A stretch of DNA of 64,000 bases from Muribaculaceae bacterium (GTDB taxonomy: Bacteria > Bacteroidota > Bacteroidia > Bacteroidales > Muribaculaceae), in contig JAMPAK010000001.1 of the NCBI GenBank assembly GCA_023667285.1, forward strand, positions 706,349-770,348, written 5' to 3'. The position numbers and the translations under genes are program-made. Shown in pieces: positions 7,618-16,850 of the stretch. The stretch's first letter is position 1. Each line of letters begins with the position of its first letter. The notes under the pieces are model-generated. The model saw only the letters and a program-made list of their open reading frames with translations. It searched no databases and was not told where the DNA came from.

Positions 7618-9048
7618 ATGAAACAGATTGAAGTTATCTTCGCAGCACTCCTGCTCTCTCTCGTGGCCATGTGGCCACTGAAGTGTGACGCTGAGAACCT
7701 CGGCACATCTGACCGCTACTCAGAGTGGATGACACGCTCTGAGATGAAGCGTGTCCCCAAAAGTTATCTGCTCGATTTCTCATCAAGCCCCAAGTGGAGC
7801 TATGTGATGGGCATAGAGCTCGAGTCTATGCTCGACACCTATCTCAAATATGGGGGTGAAGATATCAAGAAGTATTGCAAGGACTATACCGACAAGATGA
7901 TTGCCTCAAACGGCAAGATCACAGGATATAACCTCAAGGACTATAACCTCGACAATGTCCGCACGGGCCACTTTGTCACCAGCATGTATGAGCACTTTCC
8001 CGAGGAGAAGAACATGGTAGCCATCAAGACCCTGATGGAGCAGCTCGACAAACAGCCCCGCACGGAGGAGGGTGTCTACTGGCACAAGGCCATCTATGCA
8101 TGGCAGGTGTGGCTCGACGGAATCTTCATGGGTCTCCCCTTCCGTGTGCTGACAGCCTCTAAGCATTATGACAAGGATGCCGCCCAGGCAATCTATGACG
8201 ATGCCGTTGACCAGGTGGTGAAGACATATCAGCGCACACTCGATCCCGAGACCGGCCTGAACCGCCACGCATGGGACGAGACACACGAGATGTTCTGGTG
8301 TGACAAGGAGACGGGTCTCTCACAGCACTGCTGGGGACGCGCCCAGGGCTGGTATACAATGGCTCTCGTGGAGCTGCTCGACGCGCTCCCTGAGGACTAT
8401 GCGCGCCGCGGCGAGGTAGTGGACCTCCTCACCAAGTGTTTTGACGCAGAACTCAAGTGGCAGGATCCCGAGACCCTGACATGGTATCAGGTGATGGACT
8501 GCCCCGGACGCGAGGGGAATTATCTGGAGGCCACAGCGTCGTCGATGTTCACATATTCCATGCTCAAGGCCGGACGCAAGGGCTGGGTAGACAAGAAATA
8601 TCTTGAGGAGGGTCTGAAGGCATATGACGGCCTTGTGAAACGCTTCATAAAGGAGAATGCTGACGGGACTATCTCGCTCACAGACTGCTGCTCAGTGGCC
8701 GGCCTTGGCCCGGGTCTAAGCGAGAAGGTGCTTCAGGCGGCTCCCAATGTGAAGGAGAACCGCAAGCGTGACGGCTCATATGAGTATTATCTCAGCGAGC
8801 CTGTCCGCGACAACGATGCCAAGGGTGTGGGGCCGTTCATCTGGGCATCGCTTGAGCGCGAGACAATCAAGGAGTCTCCCGAGACATCAATCAACATCAT
8901 AAAAACAGATGCGACAGACAGCGCGATGGAGGTGTATAACATACAAGGTGTGAAGGTGTCAGAAGATATAGCCTCACTTCCCGCGGGCCTCTACATCTGC
9001 CGCCGCGGCACACAGACAACCAAGCGCATCGTCAGCGCATCGCTCTAA
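7618..9048 (+). CDS. GH105-type unsaturated rhamnogalacturonyl hydrolase with T9SS-like C-terminal domain
   Basis: A 476-residue secreted protein. GH105/GH88 enzymes remove the 4,5-unsaturated galacturonic acid left by pectin or rhamnogalacturonan lyases. Seen in sequence: signal peptide (1-24), RTGHFVTSMYEH, WQVWLDGIFMGLPF near 162, QHCWGRAQGWYTMAL near 237 (WGRGNGW in many relatives) and EATASSMFTYSM. The final 35 or so residues (MEVYNIQGVKV, LPAGLYICR) resemble a type IX sorting domain. The start is ATG 7618; an in-frame GTG at 7591 would precede the signal peptide. It lies 29 nt after the polyprenyl synthase gene, an unrelated function, and pairs logically with the PL11 lyase at 20976. 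Confidence 0.85.
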   Translation: MKQIEVIFAALLLSLVAMWPLKCDAENLGTSDRYSEWMTRSEMKRVPKSYLLDFSSSPKWSYVMGIELESMLDTYLKYGGEDIKKYCKDYTDKMIASNGKITGYNLKDYNLDNVRTGHFVTSMYEHFPEEKNMVAIKTLMEQLDKQPRTEEGVYWHKAIYAWQVWLDGIFMGLPFRVLTASKHYDKDAAQAIYDDAVDQVVKTYQRTLDPETGLNRHAWDETHEMFWCDKETGLSQHCWGRAQGWYTMALVELLDALPEDYARRGEVVDLLTKCFDAELKWQDPETLTWYQVMDCPGREGNYLEATASSMFTYSMLKAGRKGWVDKKYLEEGLKAYDGLVKRFIKENADGTISLTDCCSVAGLGPGLSEKVLQAAPNVKENRKRDGSYEYYLSEPVRDNDAKGVGPFIWASLERETIKESPETSINIIKTDATDSAMEVYNIQGVKVSEDIASLPAGLYICRRGTQTTKRIVSASL

Positions 9049-9060
9049 AAAGAAGTAGTC

Positions 9061-9861
9061 ATGAAGAGAGGCACAGCATCGAGGTCGGGTCTTGTGAGGC
9101 CCAAGAAGGCACTGGGACAGCATTTTCTGACGGATGAGTCGGTTGCCGCCCGGATTGCCGCGACGCTTGATGCCGTCCCCTCTCTCCCTGTCCTTGAGGT
9201 GGGGCCCGGAATGGGTGTGCTCACCAAATATCTCATATCATCAGGCCGCGATGTCAAGGTGGCAGAGATAGACGAGGAGTCCATTGAGTATCTGCGCTAC
9301 AACTATCCGGCGCTGAACGGGCGTATCCTTGCGGCCGACTTCCTGAAACTAAATCTGGCTACCGTCTTCCCTCAGGCTGAGAAGATAAGTGTTATAGGCA
9401 ACTATCCTTACAACATATCCTCTCAGATATTTTTCCACATCCTTGAGTACCGGGACCTTGTGGAGATTTGCTCAGGGATGCTTCAGCTCGAGGTGGCGGA
9501 GCGTCTGGCCGCACCTCCAGGCACGAAGGCCCGCGGCATACTGAGTGTGCTGCTGCAGGCATGGTATGACGTGGAGTATCTTTTCACAGTACCGCCGACA
9601 GTGTTCAACCCGCCGCCCAAGGTGAAGAGCGGGGTTATAATAATGCGTCGCAACGGGGTGACCTCGCTGGGATGCGACGAGAAGGGGTTCAAGACGGTCG
9701 TCAAGACCGCATTCGGGCAACGCCGCAAGACGCTGCGCAACTCTCTCAAGTCCCTGCTGGCTCCCGGAGCCACTCTGCCTGACTCACCGCTGCTGGCCAT
9801 GCGCCCCGAGCAATTGACTGTAGAGCAGTTTGTAGAACTCACCCTGATGCTCCGTCCCTGA
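9061..9861 (+). CDS. rsmA: 16S rRNA (A1518/A1519) dimethyltransferase
   Basis: A 266-residue KsgA/RsmA methyltransferase that dimethylates two adjacent adenosines near the 3' end of 16S rRNA. The N-terminal KKALGQHFLTD and the SAM-binding LEVGPGMGVLTKYL are clear, as are the catalytic NYPYNISSQIF motif and the C-terminal helical domain with TAFGQRRKTLRNSLK. Length is normal. It begins 12 nt after the GH105 gene, and its TGA shares one base with the ATG of mgtE (TGATG), which implies coupled translation. Confidence 0.96.
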   Translation: MKRGTASRSGLVRPKKALGQHFLTDESVAARIAATLDAVPSLPVLEVGPGMGVLTKYLISSGRDVKVAEIDEESIEYLRYNYPALNGRILAADFLKLNLATVFPQAEKISVIGNYPYNISSQIFFHILEYRDLVEICSGMLQLEVAERLAAPPGTKARGILSVLLQAWYDVEYLFTVPPTVFNPPPKVKSGVIIMRRNGVTSLGCDEKGFKTVVKTAFGQRRKTLRNSLKSLLAPGATLPDSPLLAMRPEQLTVEQFVELTLMLRP

Positions 9862-11225
9862 TGAAAGAATTCACTCCCGATTATCTCAACCACCTCCATA
9901 AGATAATAGAGGATCATGCCGACGGTGCGGCGCGCGCCGAGCTCGCTGACCTGCACCCGGCCGACATCGCCGACCTCTACAGGGACCTCGACCTCGAGGA
10001 TGCGGAGTATCTGTTCCGCCTTCTCGGGGAGGATGCCCAGGCTGATGTGCTCATGGAGCTCGATGAGGATGAGCGCTCCAAACTCCTCTCGAAGATGGAC
10101 GCCGAGGATATCGCCAAGCAACTTGAGCACCTCGACACCGACGATGCCGTGGACATCATCCAGGAACTCGACGAGGAGGACCGCGACAGGATTCTCAGCC
10201 ATATCGACGACGTCGAGCAGGCGGGAGATATCATAGACCTCCTCCAGTATGACGAGGACACAGCCGGCGGCCTCATGGGCACCGAGATGATCGTGGTCAA
10301 TGAGAACTGGAGTATGCCTGAGTGCATCAAGCAGATGAGGATGCAGGCAGAGGATATGGATGAGGTCTACTACGTGTATGTGGTCGACAACGATGACCGC
10401 CTCAAAGGCACACTGCCGCTCAAGAAACTCATCACCCATCCCTCTGTCTCCAAGATAAAGCATGTCATGGAGACTGACCCGGTGGCTGTGAAGGCTGACA
10501 CGCCCATAGACGATGTGGCTCTCGACTTTGAGAAATATGACCTTGTGGCTATGCCTGTGGTTGACTCCATAGGGCGTCTGCTGGGCCGCATCACGGTCGA
10601 TGACGTGATGGACAAGGTGCGCGACTCGTCTGAGCGCGACTACCAGTTGGCGTCAGGTCTCTCGGGTGATGTGGAGAGTGATGACAAACTGCTCACACAG
10701 ACCAAGGCGCGCCTGCCGTGGCTACTGATAGGCATGATCGGTGGACTGTGCAACTCCTTTATTCTCGGACGCTTTGAGGGGGGCTTTGCCGTTGACCCGG
10801 CGCTTGCCCTGTTTATTCCCCTTATAGGCGGAACGGGAGGCAATGTGGGCACCCAGTCGTCGGCCATCGTGGTGCAGGGCCTCGCCAACGGCTCGCTCGA
10901 TGTCAAGAAATCGGCCACACAACTTGTAAAAGAACTCGGCGTGGGCCTGCTCAATGGGTCAATCATCGCACTCCTGGTGCTGGTCTACAACTGGTTTACC
11001 ATCGGGGAGGGGCATCTAGCCACCACCTATGCCGTCTCACTCTCGCTGTTCTGTGTGGTGATGTTTGCCTCGGTTTTCGGAACCTTCGTCCCCCTGACGC
11101 TTGAGAAACTCAAGATAGACCCGGCGCTTGCCACCGGCCCCTTCATCTCCATCACAAACGACATTATTGGCATGGTTATATATATGGGTATCTCGACATG
11201 GCTCCTCTCGGTGTTCCATGCTTGA
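9861..11225 (+). CDS. mgtE: Magnesium transporter MgtE
   Basis: A 454-residue inner membrane magnesium channel. The N-terminal MgtE_N superhelical domain is very acidic (many DLD, EDA, LDEEDRD repeats, about 10-125). Two CBS domains follow (about 130-255, including GLMGTEMIVV and ITVDDVMD), then five C-terminal membrane segments from about 285. The membrane part contains the signature GGTGGNVGTQSS. The cytosolic domains act as magnesium sensors in studied relatives. It overlaps rsmA by one base. Confidence 0.95.
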   Translation: MKEFTPDYLNHLHKIIEDHADGAARAELADLHPADIADLYRDLDLEDAEYLFRLLGEDAQADVLMELDEDERSKLLSKMDAEDIAKQLEHLDTDDAVDIIQELDEEDRDRILSHIDDVEQAGDIIDLLQYDEDTAGGLMGTEMIVVNENWSMPECIKQMRMQAEDMDEVYYVYVVDNDDRLKGTLPLKKLITHPSVSKIKHVMETDPVAVKADTPIDDVALDFEKYDLVAMPVVDSIGRLLGRITVDDVMDKVRDSSERDYQLASGLSGDVESDDKLLTQTKARLPWLLIGMIGGLCNSFILGRFEGGFAVDPALALFIPLIGGTGGNVGTQSSAIVVQGLANGSLDVKKSATQLVKELGVGLLNGSIIALLVLVYNWFTIGEGHLATTYAVSLSLFCVVMFASVFGTFVPLTLEKLKIDPALATGPFISITNDIIGMVIYMGISTWLLSVFHA

Positions 11226-11251
11226 CGAATCCGAAAAAATCATTATCTTTG
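11222..11251 (+). promoter_or_regulatory. Likely promoter of the TPR protein gene
   Basis: TTG at 11222-11224 (inside the end of mgtE) and TATCTTTG at 11244-11251, spaced 19 nt. The leader to ATG 11294 is about 40 nt. Confidence 0.6.
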
Positions 11252-11293
11252 CCCGTTGGACAGAACCATTCACAGTTCACATTAATCACTAAG

Positions 11294-12892
11294 ATGACAA
11301 GATATTTCCGCAGACTCGTTGCCGCCTTGTCGGCGATTCTATTCGCATTCACGGCCTCGGCCCAGTCTTATAACGATCCGATGACCGATGCCCTGCTGAA
11401 GGCATATGACCAATTGCTGAATGAGGACCCGCGCGATCCTGAGACCCTATTCCGCCGCGCCTCGCTCTATTATAAGCACAACGACTATATCCGTGCTCTC
11501 GACGACCTGAACACGGCTATAAAGTATTTTGGCCAGGATCAGGCCGATGAGCGGTCGCAGGCTGTGGAGATCAGGGCAAATGTGCTGATGGCCATGCAGA
11601 AATATGAGCAGGCCCTCGCTGACCTCAACGAGCTTCTGGGGACTGAGGCTCAGAACTATGCCCTGCTCTATGAGCGTGCCACAGCCCTCTATGAACTGGA
11701 ACGCTATGCTGAGGCCAAGGGGGACTTCAACCGCATGCTGCGGCTTAACCCCTATAGCCGTGAGGCCACTCTGGGTCTGGCCCGCGTGGCGGTCAAGGAG
11801 AACAACCTCGGAACAGCCAACGAACTTGCTGACAGGGCTGTGGCCATGTCGGCCGGCGACCCTGACATCTACATACGCCGCGCCTCGGTCCGCACCCTGA
11901 TGGGTGACCGCGCCGGAGCCGTGGATGACTATATCACCGCCATCTCTCTGGATCCGGGCAATACGCCCAAGGCGCTTGCCGAACTGGTGGTGCTTTCGCG
12001 CGAGGATTATCCCGCCGTCATGGCCGGACTCTCAGGAGCCATAGCCAAGGCGCCAAGGAACGGGATGTTCTATTTCATCCGCGGAATGATAGCCCAGGGG
12101 CATTGCAACTATCTCTCGGCCATCGCAGACTATGACCGCATCATCAATGAGAACCTGGACTCCTATCCTGGCCTGAACGCAGCCCTGGCTGAGTGCTATT
12201 ATGCCCTGGGGCGCTATGACATAGCCCTGCTGAATGCAGATTTCGCCATCTCGGCCACTGACAACAATGCCTTCTACTATATGCTAAAGTCGCGCATCCT
12301 GCATGCTCAGAACGACAACGCCGGCGCGCTTGATGCTGCCGAACATGCTCTGGAGAAAGAGCCGGAGATGGTTGACGGGCTTGTGTGCAAAGCCCTTGCA
12401 CAACTTGGGCTTGGGGAGAGCGCGGATGCCTCAGTGGCTCTCAGCGAGGCAGCCATGACCTCAGCAGCCGACCCGATGATAGCAATCCTGCGCGGATGGG
12501 TGCTTTCAGACTACCGTCATCAGGCCGCCAATGCGGAGAGAGCCTGGGAGCAGGTGCTCGACATGGATTTCGACTTCGACAATGTCCGCTCGCTGCGCGG
12601 ATTTGCCATGCTCTCCCTGGGGCGTACAGACCAGGCTGAGGCGTGGATGGAGCGTGTTCTGGAGACAGCGGTCGACTATGACGGGGCCGTGAACTACTAT
12701 GCCGCCTGCTTCTATTCTCAGACAGGCTCCATCGACCGGGCATTCCGCTGCATGGAGACATCGCTTGAGAAAGGTTATGCCGACTACCACAACTGGACAC
12801 TTGCTTCAGAGGCCAATGTGAACTGCGCTCCGCTCCGTCAGGATGCCCGATTCAAAGCACTGCTCGACAAATATGCCCGGTTGTTCAGATAA
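11294..12892 (+). CDS. Secreted tetratricopeptide-repeat protein
   Basis: A 532-residue protein with a signal peptide (about 1-22, ending in TASAQ) and tandem TPR units through most of its length, for example the repeats beginning DPETLFRRASLYYKHNDYIR, YALLYERATALYELERYAEA and PGLNAALAECYYALGRYDIA. TPR arrays mediate protein-protein contacts; partner and role are not identifiable. Predicted periplasmic or surface-located. The ATG at 11294 is chosen because it begins the signal peptide and lies after the promoter at 11244-11251; the open frame from 11198 runs back into mgtE. Confidence 0.8.
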   Translation: MTRYFRRLVAALSAILFAFTASAQSYNDPMTDALLKAYDQLLNEDPRDPETLFRRASLYYKHNDYIRALDDLNTAIKYFGQDQADERSQAVEIRANVLMAMQKYEQALADLNELLGTEAQNYALLYERATALYELERYAEAKGDFNRMLRLNPYSREATLGLARVAVKENNLGTANELADRAVAMSAGDPDIYIRRASVRTLMGDRAGAVDDYITAISLDPGNTPKALAELVVLSREDYPAVMAGLSGAIAKAPRNGMFYFIRGMIAQGHCNYLSAIADYDRIINENLDSYPGLNAALAECYYALGRYDIALLNADFAISATDNNAFYYMLKSRILHAQNDNAGALDAAEHALEKEPEMVDGLVCKALAQLGLGESADASVALSEAAMTSAADPMIAILRGWVLSDYRHQAANAERAWEQVLDMDFDFDNVRSLRGFAMLSLGRTDQAEAWMERVLETAVDYDGAVNYYAACFYSQTGSIDRAFRCMETSLEKGYADYHNWTLASEANVNCAPLRQDARFKALLDKYARLFR

Positions 12893-12910
12893 ACCGGGGA
12901 GATGCAATTT

Positions 12911-12943
12911 TTTTGCACCAGACGGGGAATTTGAGTAATTTTG
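12911..12943 (+). promoter_or_regulatory. recF promoter
   Basis: TTTTG (12911-12915) and TAATTTTG (12936-12943) with 20 nt between. The ATG of recF (12952) begins 8 nt after the -7 box, so the mRNA is nearly leaderless. The last bases are very similar to the promoter at 244-262. Confidence 0.75.
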
Positions 12944-12951
12944 CAGGTGAT

Positions 12952-14052
12952 ATGCACCTGGAAGAATTAACGTTGACCAATTTCAAGAACATTCCGTCTG
13001 CCCGGCTCGAACTGTCGGGCAAGGTCAACTGCTTCCTTGGCAACAACGGGATGGGGAAGAGCAATCTGCTCGACGCCATCTATTTTCTGAGTTTCTGCAA
13101 GAGTTTCACAGGGGTGACGGATCGTATGGCCATCACGCGCGGCGAGGATTTCGCCATCCTACGCGGAGTCTATGAGCGCAAGGGCATCCCTGAAGAACTG
13201 ATAATGGGGCTTTCTGCCGGACGGCGCAAGAGCCTGAAGCGCGGGGGCAAGGAATATGGCCGTCTCAGCGCCCACATAGGGAATTTCCCTCTGGTCATGG
13301 CCGCCCCTCAGGATGTGGACCTGATCCGCGACAGCGGAGAGGAGCGCCGCCGATGGATGGACATGGTCATCTCGCAGAGCGACCCCCTTTACCTCGACTC
13401 ACTCATACGCTATAACCGCGGCCTTGAGCAGCGCAACCGCCTGCTGCGAGAGGGGAGTGTCGACTCCGCTATCTATGACGCCGTGGAGACGATGATGGAG
13501 ATGTCGGCCTCAGTGCTCCATGCCGCACGAGCCACATGGACCGTGAGACTCACAGAACTCTTCTCGCGCCACTATGCCGCCATAGCCGGGACGGGGGAGG
13601 AGGTGAGCCTGACCTATGAGAGCCATCTCAATGAAGCCGGGTCGACGCTGAAGGGATTGCTCGACTCAGCGCGCAGACATGATGAGATTGTGCGCCACAC
13701 TTCCGTGGGACCTCACCGCGACGACATTGTGATGAGCCTTGACGGGATGCCTATGCGCAGGACCGGCTCGCAGGGGCAGTGCAAGACATTCACCACAGCC
13801 CTCAGGCTGGCACAGTACGACTTTCTGCGCGAGGCCACCGGGATGCGTCCGCTGCTGCTGCTCGACGATATCTTTGACAAGCTTGATGCCACACGAGTGG
13901 AGCGCATCATGGAGCTCGTCACAAGCTCAGAGGCCTTCGGGCAGATATTCATAACCGATACCAACCGCAAGCATCTCGACGAGATCATGGCGCGCACCGG
14001 GGGCGACTTCAGGCTCTGGAGCGTGGAGAACGGCGAGTTCACACTGCAATGA
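12952..14052 (+). CDS. recF: DNA replication and repair protein RecF
   Basis: A 366-residue SMC-like ATPase that loads RecA at gaps through RecFOR. Walker A is GNNGMGKSN (about 30-38), the signature region follows RTGSQGQCKTF, and Walker B LLLLDDIFDKLD is near residue 301. The open frame extends to 12913, but the promoter position and the family N-terminus (LEELTLTNFKN) select ATG 12952. It overlaps the DUF721 gene by ATGA. The recF-DUF721 pairing is common in Bacteroidetes. Confidence 0.95.
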   Translation: MHLEELTLTNFKNIPSARLELSGKVNCFLGNNGMGKSNLLDAIYFLSFCKSFTGVTDRMAITRGEDFAILRGVYERKGIPEELIMGLSAGRRKSLKRGGKEYGRLSAHIGNFPLVMAAPQDVDLIRDSGEERRRWMDMVISQSDPLYLDSLIRYNRGLEQRNRLLREGSVDSAIYDAVETMMEMSASVLHAARATWTVRLTELFSRHYAAIAGTGEEVSLTYESHLNEAGSTLKGLLDSARRHDEIVRHTSVGPHRDDIVMSLDGMPMRRTGSQGQCKTFTTALRLAQYDFLREATGMRPLLLLDDIFDKLDATRVERIMELVTSSEAFGQIFITDTNRKHLDEIMARTGGDFRLWSVENGEFTLQ

Positions 14053-14339
14053 AACGTACTTATCCCAAGCACATAGCCTCGATAATAGATGAAGCCATGG
14101 ACCGCGCAGGCCTCACCGATGAATTGAACGGGCAGCGGGCAGCGGCAGCGTGGATTGACGTGGTGGGTCCGGCTATCAACCGATACACGCTGAGGCGCTA
14201 TGTGGACCGCGGTGTGCTTCATGTTTACCTGACGTCTGCCCCACTGAAAAACGAATTGTCATTCAGCCGCGAAGCCCTCGTGGCGGCCATAAACAAGGCC
14301 GTGGGCGGAGAGGTGATAACCGATATCGCTATACACTGA
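14049..14339 (+). CDS. DUF721 / DciA-like protein
   Basis: A 96-residue protein of the DUF721 family; the studied member DciA helps load the replicative helicase. Seen features are the N-terminal basic helix, the conserved AAAAWIDVVGPAINRYTLRR region, and the hydrophobic beta strand GVLHVYLTSAPLKNEL. It is coupled to recF by a 4-base ATGA overlap, consistent with a role in replication. Whether it acts as helicase loader here is inference from family and position. Confidence 0.8.
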   Translation: MKRTYPKHIASIIDEAMDRAGLTDELNGQRAAAAWIDVVGPAINRYTLRRYVDRGVLHVYLTSAPLKNELSFSREALVAAINKAVGGEVITDIAIH

Positions 14340-14346
14340 CACAACT

Positions 14347-14760
14347 ATGCCATCCAGAATACCTGTCCAACTCCGTTTCAGCGACATTGACGCCCTGGGC
14401 CATGTCAACAACACCGTATATTTCTCCCTGATGGATCTTGCCAAGACCCGTTATTTCCTTGATGTCATGGGGAGCGACCTCGACATCTCGAAGGCAGGGG
14501 TCGTGGTTGTTAATGTCAACTGTTCCTTCTGTGCGCCCTCATTTTTCGGAGAGGACCTAGAGGTGCTGACCAAGACCGTGGCGATAGGAGAGAAGAGTCT
14601 CACGCTGGAGCAGGCCGTAGTGTGTCCCTCGAAAGGTGGTGAGGTCAAATGCACCTGCCGCACGGTGATGTGTGGGTTTGACCCCAAGACTTCAACCTCC
14701 ATCCCTATCTCAGATGAATGGCGCGAGGCATTGGAGAAATTTGAAAACCGGAAGTTCTGA
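14347..14760 (+). CDS. Hotdog-fold acyl-CoA thioesterase
   Basis: A 137-residue 4-hydroxybenzoyl-CoA thioesterase-like protein. The family start RFSDIDALGHVNNTVYF carries the catalytic aspartate and the HVNN motif, followed by the long central helix with LAKTRYFLDVMG. Such enzymes hydrolyse acyl-CoA or acyl-ACP thioesters; the substrate is not predictable. It lies 7 nt after the DUF721 gene and is followed at once by the RNA methyltransferase gene, so it belongs to the recF-trmD transcript. Confidence 0.82.
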   Translation: MPSRIPVQLRFSDIDALGHVNNTVYFSLMDLAKTRYFLDVMGSDLDISKAGVVVVNVNCSFCAPSFFGEDLEVLTKTVAIGEKSLTLEQAVVCPSKGGEVKCTCRTVMCGFDPKTSTSIPISDEWREALEKFENRKF

Positions 14761-16125
14761 ATGCTGCCCGCAGGATTCATAGAGATGCTTGAGAGCCTCG
14801 GTCTGGGCGATCTCCCCCCTGTCCTTGAGGGTGGTGAGCCGTCAGTGTCCGTGAGGCTCAACAGGGTCAAAGGGGAAGTGCGGTTTGACGGGGCCGAGCC
14901 TGTGGGATGGTGTCCGGAGGGGCTGTATCTCCCCTCAAGACCGCTGTTCACACTCGACCCGCTCCTGCACGGAGGGTGTTACTATGTCCAGGAGGCGGCA
15001 TCGATGTTTCACAACCATATAGCGCGTAGTCTTCTCCCCTCTGTTGACCGCCCGCTGAGGGTGCTTGACGCTTGTGGGGCACCCGGAGGAAAAACGACCG
15101 CAGTATTGTCGGCACTCCCGAAGGGATCGGTCATCGTGGCTAATGAGTTTGTCCCGGCGCGCGCTGCCGTGCTGAGGGAGAATCTTGTAAAGTGGGGCCA
15201 TCCCGGGGTGATTGTGACACGCGGCGACACAGCCTCATTCAGACCTCTGGGCGAGACCTTCGACCTCATAGTGGCCGACGTCCCCTGCTCAGGCGAAGGG
15301 ATGATGAGAAAGGATGCGCAGGCTGTGGCTCAATGGAGCCGGGGGCTTGTGAGGGAGTGCAGTTTACTGCAGCGTGAGATTGTCTCCAATCTATGGCCCG
15401 CGCTACGGCCGGGCGGATGGCTCATCTACAGCACCTGCACATTCAACCGCGAGGAGAATGAGAAGAATGTGGAGTGGATTGTCTCAGAGTTAGGCGCTGA
15501 GAGTATCCGGATTCCCACAGACCCGTCGTGGGGCATCACAGAGGGAATCGACACCACTGCTCATTGCTGCCGGTTCATTCCGGGGCGCACACGCGGCGAG
15601 GGACTGTTTGTGGCTCTGCTGCGCAAGCCGGGGATGCTTCCGGCAGTGAATCCGGCAGTGAAGGAACGTAAAATCAAGGGGCCGAAGCCGATGGCAGTCC
15701 CCTCGGAGGTAAAACGATGGATCATCAATCCTGAAGAGATGGCAATCACTGCCAACGCAGACCGTATAAGCGCTTTCCCGGCCATTCACACGGATCTGCT
15801 CACGCGAGTCGGAGAGCATGTCGATGTGATACATGAGGGTGTCCCGCTTGCCACTGTCAAGGGGTGTGACCTTATCCCGACCCATGCGCTCGCACTCTCA
15901 ACCAGGCTAAACCCTGATGCCTTCCCCATGGCAGAACTCTCTCAAGATGAGGCTCTCGACTATCTGCGCGGGGAGGCCATAACAATCCCCGGCGCTCCAC
16001 GAGGCTATAATATAGTCACATATAAGGCGCATCCACTGGGATTCGTGAAAAATCTGGGAAACCGATCAAACAACCTCTACCCTCAACCTTACAGAATTAA
16101 GAAAGCCAGACACAATGCGAATTGA
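14761..16125 (+). CDS. rRNA cytosine-C5 methyltransferase, RsmF-like (NOL1/NOP2/Sun family)
   Basis: A 454-residue SAM-dependent methyltransferase. The SAM-binding [14 protein letters not shown], motif [15 protein letters not shown] with its cysteine and the catalytic [12 protein letters not shown] cysteine are all present. The C-terminal third resembles the extra RNA-binding domain of RsmF (YebU), which methylates 16S rRNA. The ATG directly follows the TGA of the thioesterase gene, and the 3' end overlaps trmD by 11 nt. The exact target base is inferred from family only. Confidence 0.85.
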   Translation: MLPAGFIEMLESLGLGDLPPVLEGGEPSVSVRLNRVKGEVRFDGAEPVGWCPEGLYLPSRPLFTLDPLLHGGCYYVQEAASMFHNHIARSLLPSVDRPLRVLDACGAPGGKTTAVLSALPKGSVIVANEFVPARAAVLRENLVKWGHPGVIVTRGDTASFRPLGETFDLIVADVPCSGEGMMRKDAQAVAQWSRGLVRECSLLQREIVSNLWPALRPGGWLIYSTCTFNREENEKNVEWIVSELGAESIRIPTDPSWGITEGIDTTAHCCRFIPGRTRGEGLFVALLRKPGMLPAVNPAVKERKIKGPKPMAVPSEVKRWIINPEEMAITANADRISAFPAIHTDLLTRVGEHVDVIHEGVPLATVKGCDLIPTHALALSTRLNPDAFPMAELSQDEALDYLRGEAITIPGAPRGYNIVTYKAHPLGFVKNLGNRSNNLYPQPYRIKKARHNAN

Positions 16126-16795
16126 TATACTCACCGTACTACCCGAGATGCTTGAGAGTCCTCTGGGATGCTCGATATTGAAACGTGCGCAGGACAAGGG
16201 CCTGTGTGAGATTGTGGTCCACAACATACGCGAGTGGTCCACCAACAAGCACCGCAAAGTGGACGATTATCCATTCGGCGGTGAGGCCGGGATGGTGATG
16301 ATGGTCGAGCCAGTGGACCGCGCCATCACACAGCTCAAATCCGAGCGCGAATATGATGAGGTGATTTTCACGTCGCCCGACGGCGAGCTCCTCACACAAC
16401 CCATGGCCAACTCACTGTCGCTCTGCAATAATCTGATAATACTCTGCGGACACTATAAGGGCGTGGACTATCGTATACGCGAGCATCTAGTCACGAAGGA
16501 AATCTCCATAGGTGACTATGTGCTGACCGGGGGTGAGATTCCGGCTGTAGTGATTGCCGACTCGATAATACGTCTTATACCCGGAGCCATCGGCGATGAG
16601 CAAAGCGCACTCTCAGACTCGTTTCAGGACAATCTGCTTGCGCCTCCGGTGTACACGCGCCCCGCAGATTATAAGGGGTGGAAGGTGCCTGAGGTGTTGC
16701 TCTCAGGCCATGCAGCCCGCATAGATGATTGGCGGCATGAACAGGCGCTCTCCCGTACGCGCCTGCTCAGGCCAGACCTTCTGGGAGAGGAGTGA
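16115..16795 (+). CDS. trmD: tRNA (guanine-37-N1)-methyltransferase
   Basis: A 226-residue SPOUT-fold enzyme that makes m1G37 in tRNAs and prevents frameshifting. The N-terminus ([18 protein letters not shown]), the trefoil-knot region ([29 protein letters not shown]) and the C-terminal [18 protein letters not shown] are all typical. It overlaps the upstream RsmF-like gene by 11 nt. It is the last gene of the recF cluster, followed by a strong hairpin. The usual rpsP-rimM-rplS context is absent here. Confidence 0.96.
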   Translation: MRIDILTVLPEMLESPLGCSILKRAQDKGLCEIVVHNIREWSTNKHRKVDDYPFGGEAGMVMMVEPVDRAITQLKSEREYDEVIFTSPDGELLTQPMANSLSLCNNLIILCGHYKGVDYRIREHLVTKEISIGDYVLTGGEIPAVVIADSIIRLIPGAIGDEQSALSDSFQDNLLAPPVYTRPADYKGWKVPEVLLSGHAARIDDWRHEQALSRTRLLRPDLLGEE

Positions 16796-16808
16796 CAGAG
16801 ACACAGCA

Positions 16809-16842
16809 GGGGCCTTGGTGATTCTCAAGTCATCAAGGCCCC
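16809..16842. terminator. Bidirectional terminator between trmD and the ROK kinase
   Basis: A 13-bp stem with one mismatch and an 8-nt loop. T-rich sequence follows on the plus strand. The two flanking genes converge here. Confidence 0.75.
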
Positions 16843-16850
16843 TGAATTTA

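Noticed and set aside
9483..10463. 326-codon open frame on the minus strand across rsmA and mgtE
   Set aside because: Spans two well-recognised genes on the other strand; composition (many V, L, H, D) mirrors the acidic repeats of mgtE in reverse.
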